This document shows positions 9,001 through 12,539 of a stretch of 12,539 bases of DNA, piece by piece. Below the pieces are notes generated by a model. It was given only the letters and a program-made list of their open reading frames with translations, did no database searches and was not told the origin of the DNA. The DNA comes from Candidatus Hydrogenedentes bacterium UBA2224 (GTDB lineage Bacteria; Hydrogenedentota; Hydrogenedentia; Hydrogenedentales; SLHB01). Location: NCBI GenBank assembly GCA_002348185.1, contig DDYW01000206.1, positions 1 through 12,539 of the forward strand, written 5' to 3'. The translations under genes were made by a program, and so were the position numbers. Each line of letters starts with the position of its first letter. Positions within the stretch are counted from its first letter, which is position 1.

Positions 9001-9343
9001 TCGCGGAACGGTATACGCCTCCAAAGCGCAGAAAGAGACGCCGCCCCTGCCAATCCGCGGGAATGGCGACCGTGCGGCGGTACCAGCCCTTGCCCACGTG
9101 GCTGTGGTGCATTTTGGCGGTCTCTTCGCCAAACCCCTGGGCATCCCACGCGCCCGGCACCCGGATGGAATCCGCAAACGAAACAGACTCCATGCACCAA
9201 CCTTCCGCCTCGCCGACACTGGCCGGGTCCAGCCTGAACTCCCACGTTCCGTCGAGATCGAGCACGGGACGCACGTCGTCCGCCGAGGCCCAAGCGCCGC
9301 CCGCAGCCATCAGAACACCTAACACGACCATTGCCTTGCGCAT
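6008..9343 (-). CDS. Exported GH2 glycoside hydrolase (beta-galactosidase/glucuronidase type)
   Basis: A 1111-residue exported enzyme expected to remove beta-linked galactose, glucuronate or a related sugar. Signal peptide about 1-21 (MRKAMVVLGVLMAAGGAWASA). A sugar-binding jelly roll covers about 26-190 (DLDGTWEFRLD; WYRRTVAIP; VWVNEQFVGAHLGY), an Ig-like domain about 195-298 and a TIM barrel about 300-620. The barrel has FNFVRHHSHF, NHPSIFDWCMANELW with acid/base E419, and KPIITHEEGN with likely nucleophile E498. A further Ig-like part is followed by a Rossmann-like, glutamine-amidotransferase-type domain (about 720-925) and a C-terminal domain (940-1111). It is longer than plain GH2 enzymes. 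The start is ATG 9343, with AGGAGG four bases upstream; the longer ORF from 9556 runs over a repeated regulatory element and is rejected. First gene of a probable two-gene operon. Confidence 0.9.
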   Translation of the reverse strand: MRKAMVVLGVLMAAGGAWASADDVRPVLDLDGTWEFRLDPASVGEAEGWCMESVSFADSIRVPGAWDAQGFGEETAKMHHSHVGKGWYRRTVAIPADWQGRRLFLRFGGVYRSAKVWVNEQFVGAHLGYVSDFEFEITPHAVAGQPCRVVVMVDSEQRWSEDALQGCMDIIDHLFTYWGGIWNHVTLESRSAAWLQDVFVAPRTDPAGCVITAAVAGDSNRARRADVAISGPDGALIVSRQQDIGPDGSLRVDMDVPDAQLWTPETPHLYTAHIVLSDETGSLVDETRTRFGLRTIEIRGADFYVNGVKYYLNGYGDDCVYPDTIAPPADKQVYLDRLRVAKSYGFNFVRHHSHFVAPEYYAACDEVGMFVSPELPIGYPRFYDRAHGAALELYASEWTAAIKRYRNHPSIFDWCMANELWEGMPRIGPDLYRLAKELDPTRPVIDSDGLFSGGFADGARDRPTLDFYTIMFDILTTPLDNPDKFTTGTPRKPIITHEEGNFVHFPLFDEIELFGKTFKPFWLTDCRDRVARAGLLDEAPAWSKASQQLYLLCHKVNIEAVRKNPHISGYTWWLLQPWYCGSNGLLDVHRRPISITPEQVRRFNAPVVLLQDGLRQTYTAGEKVRAALSISNYSGSTSAPGRLTCTLVRDDQLLDTRILEIEAVPNGAVNPLGEVEFALPQVAEPQRLTLQAALEAGDMRSSNDWTLWVYPDAPPALTGQTPVYASPDTMALLAPFQPLPMPDEDALPSPTVYVARQPNNALVTAAEQGSCVVLLSPAGVFPTDCTTFKSAWWLGVFDGDSNAGTYACDNPVTRGLTPDHCCDASWFHLLQGAQTLLLDGFPAQPEVLLRALNTHGAPHPFSQYLDFEHVWRNKALLAQARIGKGSLIVSGLNFDVAVRNGGPEAVYVLSRLIQHACGFPQPDAEWPSPFLRDAIDASAFANGPLISGFSHLRYHKGTETRGQSYRERSAAALQIRQEEPLHRLEWESAPAPEASRATFVFAGGFPFMEPPHTNPGFTLAVNGQPLVDFDTSKTQTLWPGRDGQAALLYVPGHVQPSWSYTAGLFYLAVPRDAFVPGQPCRFEVRSRGSDNRRYFNLNPYPDILGEPRPQP

Positions 9344-9353
9344 GGGACCTCCT

Positions 9354-9378
9354 AATTTCGGGGACACAATACTAAAAT
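9354..9378 (-). promoter_or_regulatory. Shared upstream element, copy 1 (GH2 leader)
   Basis: Read on the minus strand it begins ATTTTAGTATTGTGTCC and ends CCGAAATT. It abuts the AGGAGG ribosome-binding site of the GH2 gene. It matches copy 3 nearly base for base apart from a two-base indel. TAGTAT could serve as a -10 box, with transcription starting within or just after the conserved GTGTCC block, or the block could be an operator. Confidence 0.5.
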
Positions 9379-9419
9379 GTATTCTTGACAGGCCGGCGAC
9401 GATTTTTTGCGATGGGGAT

Positions 9420-9444
9420 AATTTAGTCTGGTGTGCCCTGAATT
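9420..9444 (+). promoter_or_regulatory. Shared upstream element, copy 2 (no large gene behind it)
   Basis: AATTTAGTCTGGTGTGCCC then TGAATT. Same orientation as copy 3 and opposite to copy 1, 41 bp from copy 1. It is followed by GGGAGG and an ATG at 9472 that opens only a 16-codon ORF. It is the most divergent of the three copies. Confidence 0.45.
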
Positions 9445-9628
9445 CACAAGATTCTCCGGGAGGACGGGACGATGGGTACGGGAGAGGACGCTCTGTGGAG
9501 CGGCGCGGGCCGGCTGACCTGAACCGGCCGATTCCGTTTGCCGATGTGTCCGGCATCTACACGGACCTCCATCTGGTGGGCTCTATATGGCACATGCGGG
9601 GGAATTTGGGAAGGGGGGGAGTTTTTTT

Positions 9629-9654
9629 GACAGGATTTACAGGATTGACAGGAT
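9629..9654. repeat. 9-bp tandem repeat GACAGGATT, about 2.9 units
   Basis: Units are GACAGGATT, TACAGGATT and GACAGGAT, preceded by a run of seven T. Only the first base of the unit varies. The period equals that of the GTCCA array at 151-177. It lies in the leader side of the divergent region, about 145 bp before the next start codon. Function unknown; slippage-prone dispersed repeat is the simplest reading. Confidence 0.6.
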
Positions 9655-9727
9655 GGGCTGTTTCGGGGAAGCCGCGCTTGGTTGCGCCGCCGGTGGACGC
9701 GGTGCGCGGTTTGGGTGGGAGATGGGC

Positions 9728-9751
9728 AATTTAGTATGATGTGTCCGAAAT
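9728..9751 (+). promoter_or_regulatory. Shared upstream element, copy 3 (before 816-residue protein)
   Basis: AATTTAGTATGATGTGTCC then GAAAT, ending 47 bases before the start codon. With TAGTAT as -10 the best upstream match is a poor TTTGGG at 9710-9715, so a classical sigma-70 promoter is not well supported. The match to copy 1 in sense orientation ahead of a second glycosidase gene is the main evidence. Confidence 0.5.
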
Positions 9752-9798
9752 ACGGGCGGGGCTGTGGTTTTCCGAGAATGACCGAGAGGAGAGGTGTG

Positions 9799-12249
9799 AT
9801 GCAGAAGCGTCTGGCTTGTTTTGCGGTGGTCTTGGGTGCGGTGTTGATCGCGGCGGTGCCGTGCCGTGCGCTCGATTTGTCCGGGGCGGTCATTGTGCCG
9901 CTGCCGGCCGAAGGGGTGGTCAGCAAGGCGGCGGAGATGTTGCAGGAGGAACTGGCGGCACGCAGTGGAATTACCCTGGCCATCGCGGCGCAGGCGCCGG
10001 AGGGCGGTTCCGCGATCCTTCTTGGCACCGCGCAGACGTTGCAGGGCGTGGACGTTCCGGACAAGCCGGAGGCATACGGAATTGCGGTTGATGGAAACAC
10101 GGTGCGGCTCGCGGGACGTGACGAACGCGGGGCGTTGTTTGCCGCGGGCCGTCTGATCCGCCTGGCCAACGCGGGGCCCGGAACCCTGACTCTGGAGCTG
10201 GCCCGTCCCATCGCGACCGCGCCGGACGCGGTATATCGTGCGCATCAACTCGGGTACCGTCACACCGCGAACACGTACGACGCGTGGAGCATTGAGACGT
10301 ATGAGCAATACATCCGGGACCTGATCGTGTTCGGCAGCAATGGCATCGAGTTGATCACGAATCTCGATCCGCAGGCCAAGGACGGTCCAGTGATGGCCAT
10401 GCCCATGCGCGCGATGAACGTCCAGTTGTCCGCCCTGGCGCAAGCCTACGGCATCGACCTCTGGCTCTGGTCCCCGGTGATGGGGGACCCGGGGGAAGAC
10501 GTGACCACGCCGGAAGGCAGGGCGGTTGCCCTTGAGAAGCGCCGCCAGTTGTTTAGGGACTACCCGTGGATCACGCATGTGTTTGTGCCGGGCGGCGACG
10601 ACGGCAACACTCCCGCCAAGGACCTGATGCCTTTTCTGGAAGAGCTCGCGCCCATCCTGCACGAATACCACCCCAACGCGAAGATCTGGGTCTCCAATCA
10701 GACCTTCACCCTCGAAGAGAACGACTACTTTTTCGACTACCTGCGCGACAGGGACCCGCAATGGCTGCACGGCCTGGTCTACGGGCCCTGGGTCAAGATG
10801 GCCTGGGAGGAAATGCGTGAGCGGACCCCGAAACGGTTCCCGATCCGCAGCTATCCCGACATCACTCATACGCTCCGCTGCCAGTATCCCGTGCCGAACT
10901 GGGATCCCGCCTTTGCCAACAGCGTCGGCCGGGAACCGATCATGCCCATGCCGGAGATGCAGCGGCACATCTATCTGCGTTACCGCGAGGTGAGCGACGG
11001 GTTCGGCTCCTATTCGGACGGCGTGCATGACGACATGAACAAGATGCTCTGGAGCACTCTGGGCTGGGATCCCGAGACCGAGCTCGATGTGTTCCTCGAA
11101 GAATACGGCAATGTGTTCTTCGGCGGGGCTTTGGCGACCGAGGTGGCCGAGGGCCTGCGCATGCTGGAACAAAACTGGCAGGGTCCCATTCTGGAAAACC
11201 AGGGCATTTCCGCTACGCGCGACCACTGGGAGCGCATCGCGGCGCTTGTGTCCGGCTTCGACACGCACTGGCGCGCCCAGATGTATCTGTTCCGCGCCCG
11301 CTTCGATGCCAACGTCCAGGCGGAAACGCGCGCCCAGCGCGGCTATGAAGAGGAAGCGCATGCGGCCCTGGCGCAGGCGCGCAGCAGGGGCGTCGGCGCG
11401 GCGATCGAAGAAGCGCGGGCCGCGCTGGCCCAGGCCGATACGCCCGCGGACCCCGAATTGCGCAGCGGCATCGAGGCGCTGGGTCCGCTCATGCTGAAGA
11501 GCATCGGCTACCAGTTGAGCGTGGAAGCGCCGTATCTGGCGCGCAATCCCGAGCGCGGCGCCATGCTGGACTGGCTCGACCAGCCCCTGAACGACCGGCC
11601 CTGGCTGGAGCAGCGCTTCGAGACAATCCAGGTGCTGGACTCGGAAGCGGCGCAGCTCGAAGCCATGGATCAGATCCTGAACTGGACCAATCCCGGCCCG
11701 GGCGGGTTCTACGACAACCTGGGCGCGGTAGGTGAATTTTCGCACGTCGTCTACCAGCGTTCCTGGGAGGACGATCCCTCCGCCTGCCGGACGCCTCGCG
11801 TGGCCTTCATGAACTACAAGGCGGACCAGGCCGCCATCAAAGCGGCCACAAGCCAGACGGAAGCCGACAACATGGTCTTCAAGGAAGAAGCGGCGCGTCT
11901 GGCCGGGGCCTTCCGTGGCCGGCAGGAACTGCGCATGTCGTGGCAGTCCCAAATGACCACCCTGTACGGCACCCCGCTCAAACTGCATTACGAAGGGCTG
12001 GATCCCGACGCACAGTACATCCTTCGCGTGACCTATGTCGGCCGCTTCAAGCCCACCATGGTGCTCACGCTCAATGACGAGTACTGCGTACATGGCCCCG
12101 TGCCGCAGCCCGAGCCCGTCTGGCCGGTCGAATACTATCTGCCGCGCGACCAGACCCGTTCCGGCACCCTGGACGTCGAGTGGAACCTCGTCGATGGGCG
12201 CGGCTGCATGGCCGCGGAGGTCTGGCTGATCAAAGCCAGCGGGGAATAA
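9799..12249 (+). CDS. Exported glycosidase-like protein, GH20/GH67/GH84-type architecture
   Basis: An 816-residue protein with a signal peptide (MQKRLACFAVVLGAVLIAAVPCRA, processed about 24). Residues about 32-135 look like the small alpha/beta domain preceding GH20 and GH67 barrels: VIVPLPAEGVVSKAAEMLQ, AILLGT, then GRDERGALFAAGRLIRL. A barrel-like region from about 145 has YDAWSIETYEQYIRDLIVFG, an FVPGGDDGN motif (D267 and D268), and AKIWVSNQTF near 295-303. The adjacent aspartates resemble the catalytic pair of GH84, but this is only analogy. Near 626-642 is NWTNPGPGGFYDNLG, and 724-816 is a beta-rich end with LHYEGLDPDAQY. The start is ATG 9799 with GGAGAGG upstream; the extension to 9682 covers the copy-3 element. 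Divergent from the GH2 operon. Exported carbohydrate-active role likely; exact family and substrate unassigned. Confidence 0.7.
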   Translation: MQKRLACFAVVLGAVLIAAVPCRALDLSGAVIVPLPAEGVVSKAAEMLQEELAARSGITLAIAAQAPEGGSAILLGTAQTLQGVDVPDKPEAYGIAVDGNTVRLAGRDERGALFAAGRLIRLANAGPGTLTLELARPIATAPDAVYRAHQLGYRHTANTYDAWSIETYEQYIRDLIVFGSNGIELITNLDPQAKDGPVMAMPMRAMNVQLSALAQAYGIDLWLWSPVMGDPGEDVTTPEGRAVALEKRRQLFRDYPWITHVFVPGGDDGNTPAKDLMPFLEELAPILHEYHPNAKIWVSNQTFTLEENDYFFDYLRDRDPQWLHGLVYGPWVKMAWEEMRERTPKRFPIRSYPDITHTLRCQYPVPNWDPAFANSVGREPIMPMPEMQRHIYLRYREVSDGFGSYSDGVHDDMNKMLWSTLGWDPETELDVFLEEYGNVFFGGALATEVAEGLRMLEQNWQGPILENQGISATRDHWERIAALVSGFDTHWRAQMYLFRARFDANVQAETRAQRGYEEEAHAALAQARSRGVGAAIEEARAALAQADTPADPELRSGIEALGPLMLKSIGYQLSVEAPYLARNPERGAMLDWLDQPLNDRPWLEQRFETIQVLDSEAAQLEAMDQILNWTNPGPGGFYDNLGAVGEFSHVVYQRSWEDDPSACRTPRVAFMNYKADQAAIKAATSQTEADNMVFKEEAARLAGAFRGRQELRMSWQSQMTTLYGTPLKLHYEGLDPDAQYILRVTYVGRFKPTMVLTLNDEYCVHGPVPQPEPVWPVEYYLPRDQTRSGTLDVEWNLVDGRGCMAAEVWLIKASGE

Positions 12250-12263
12250 TCCGGGAGATTCAG

Positions 12264-12294
12264 GGAGAGACTAACGATTCTCCGTGATGTTTTT
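12264..12294 (+). terminator. Possible terminator after the glycosidase-like gene
   Basis: GGAGA (12264-12268) pairs with TCTCC (12279-12283) around a 10-nt loop; a run of five T follows at 12290-12294 after a short gap. The stem is short, so this is a weak intrinsic terminator at best. Its place 15 bp beyond the stop codon is consistent. Confidence 0.35.
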
Positions 12295-12319
12295 CGTTTT
12301 CCTGGGCTCTCTTTGTCGG

Positions 12320-12403
12320 TTATGGCATTGCAGCCGCGCTCTCGGGGTGGAGGGTTCGGTGTACGAGCGATCTCAATTCGTCCAGGAACGCCGCAGCGCC
12401 GGG
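12320..12403 (-). pseudogene. Gene-like C-terminal fragment next to repeats
   Basis: On the minus strand, 27 codons end at a TAA (12320-12322) and read AFLDELRSLVHRTLHPES followed by AAAMP, a composition like the end of a real helical protein. The frame is closed upstream by a TAA inside the CCGGGTT palindrome of the 67-bp repeat, and no start codon with a ribosome-binding site is present. It could be the remnant of a gene cut by repeat insertion, a part of the repeat element itself, or chance. The family is not recognised. Confidence 0.25.
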
Positions 12404-12539
12404 TTAAAACCCGGGGCTATTTTCTTTCGTCCCTACGGGACTTGATCTGGGTGTGGCGTCAATCCCCGGGTTGAGGCCTGGGGCTATATTCTTTCGTCCC
12501 TACGGGACTTGATCTGGGTGTGGCGTCAATCCCCGGGTT
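12399..12539. repeat. 67-bp tandem repeat, two units plus start of a third
   Basis: CCGGGTT recurs at 12399, 12466 and 12533, exactly 67 bp apart, and almost the whole unit is conserved. Each unit holds a CCGGGTT-type stem closed by AACCCGG or GCCTGGGG, then a GTCCC-TAC-GGGAC hairpin (12429-12441 and 12496-12508), then GTGTGGCGTCAAT. Units 1 and 2 differ mainly in the first stem, where unit 2 keeps pairing with two G·U pairs in the plus-strand RNA. There are no unique spacers, so it is not a CRISPR array. The repeat continues past the window. Confidence 0.75.

Larger units (their letters stand above)
9344..9798. promoter_or_regulatory. 455-bp divergent intergenic region with repeated element
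   Basis: This gap drives the GH2 operon leftward and the 816-residue glycosidase-like gene rightward. It holds three copies of a 24-bp element (listed separately), the GACAGGATT array (9629-9654), and two hairpins: GGCCGG/CCGGCC at 9508-9529 and TGCCG/CGGCA at 9539-9555. A 16-codon ORF with a decent Shine-Dalgarno runs 9472-9522. A minus-strand sigma-70-like pair, TTGTGA, 18 bases, TAAATT, lies around 9419-9449. A perfect TTGACA at 9385-9390 has no well-spaced -10. Confidence 0.5.

Noticed and set aside
9385..9422. Plus-strand promoter TTGACA (9385-9390) with GATAAT (9417-9422)
   Set aside because: The spacer is 26 bases, too long for sigma-70; at 17 bases the hexamer is TGCGAT, a poor -10.
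9344..9556. 71-residue N-terminal extension of the GH2 protein
   Set aside because: It would hide the signal peptide and overlap the shared upstream element; ATG 9343 has AGGAGG directly upstream.
9471..9690. Open plus frame reading RPIPFADVSGIYTDLHLVG across the intergenic region
   Set aside because: It has no start codon with a ribosome-binding site, runs through the 9-mer array as FLTGFTGLTG, and is the tail of an antisense frame to the GH2 gene; probably chance.
9637..12093. Long 818-codon open frame on the minus strand
   Set aside because: It mirrors the plus-strand gene at 9799-12249, which has a signal peptide, ribosome-binding site and domain signatures; the minus frame is Arg/His/Gly-rich with no recognisable motif, as expected for a shadow in GC-rich DNA.
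12399..12539. Possible CRISPR array
   Set aside because: The 67-bp units are near identical throughout with no unique spacers, and no cas-like gene is present.

Overview
The window is GC-rich, densely coding bacterial DNA carrying a small carbohydrate-use locus: two different membrane transporters followed by three large exported glycosidase-type proteins. No rRNA, tRNA, integrase, CRISPR array or complete insertion sequence was seen. Protein style suggests an uncultured Gram-negative polysaccharide degrader of the Planctomycetota / Verrucomicrobiota / Lentisphaerota / Hydrogenedentota type. The signs are an SSS symporter beside clan GH-A and GH2 enzymes, long signal-peptide glycosidases and many short intergenic palindromic repeats. 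This placement is inference; there is no marker gene.

Layout: 1-248 is non-coding and rich in inverted repeats plus a three-unit 9-mer repeat. 249-1571 (-) is a major facilitator transporter. 1572-1835 is a divergent intergenic region. 1836-3635 (+) is a sodium:solute symporter. It converges on a two-gene minus-strand unit: a clan GH-A glycosidase with an N-terminal carbohydrate-binding-type module (3672-5966, GTG start) lying 41 bp downstream of a 1111-residue GH2 glycosidase (6008-9343). A 455-bp divergent intergenic region (9344-9798) separates this unit from an 816-residue exported protein with a GH20/GH67-type N-terminal domain and a barrel-like core (9799-12249, +). The right end (12250-12539) holds a possible terminator, a gene-like C-terminal fragment and a 67-bp tandem repeat that runs off the window.

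The genes probably cooperate as follows: the three exported enzymes cut an external glycan or glycoside, and the SSS and MFS carriers import the released sugars, uronates or amino sugars. No transcriptional regulator, SusC/D pair, sulfatase or intracellular sugar-catabolic enzyme is present here.

The most interesting non-coding signal is a roughly 24-bp element, core TTTAGTATGATGTGTCC, present three times in the 455-bp region. It lies in sense orientation just upstream of both glycosidase transcription units, with a third copy that has no large gene behind it. The other notable signals are the tandem 67-bp repeat, whose stems are kept by G·U pairs, a perfect 12-bp inverted repeat inside the symporter gene, and a glycosidase-like protein with a GGDDGN motif whose family I cannot assign.
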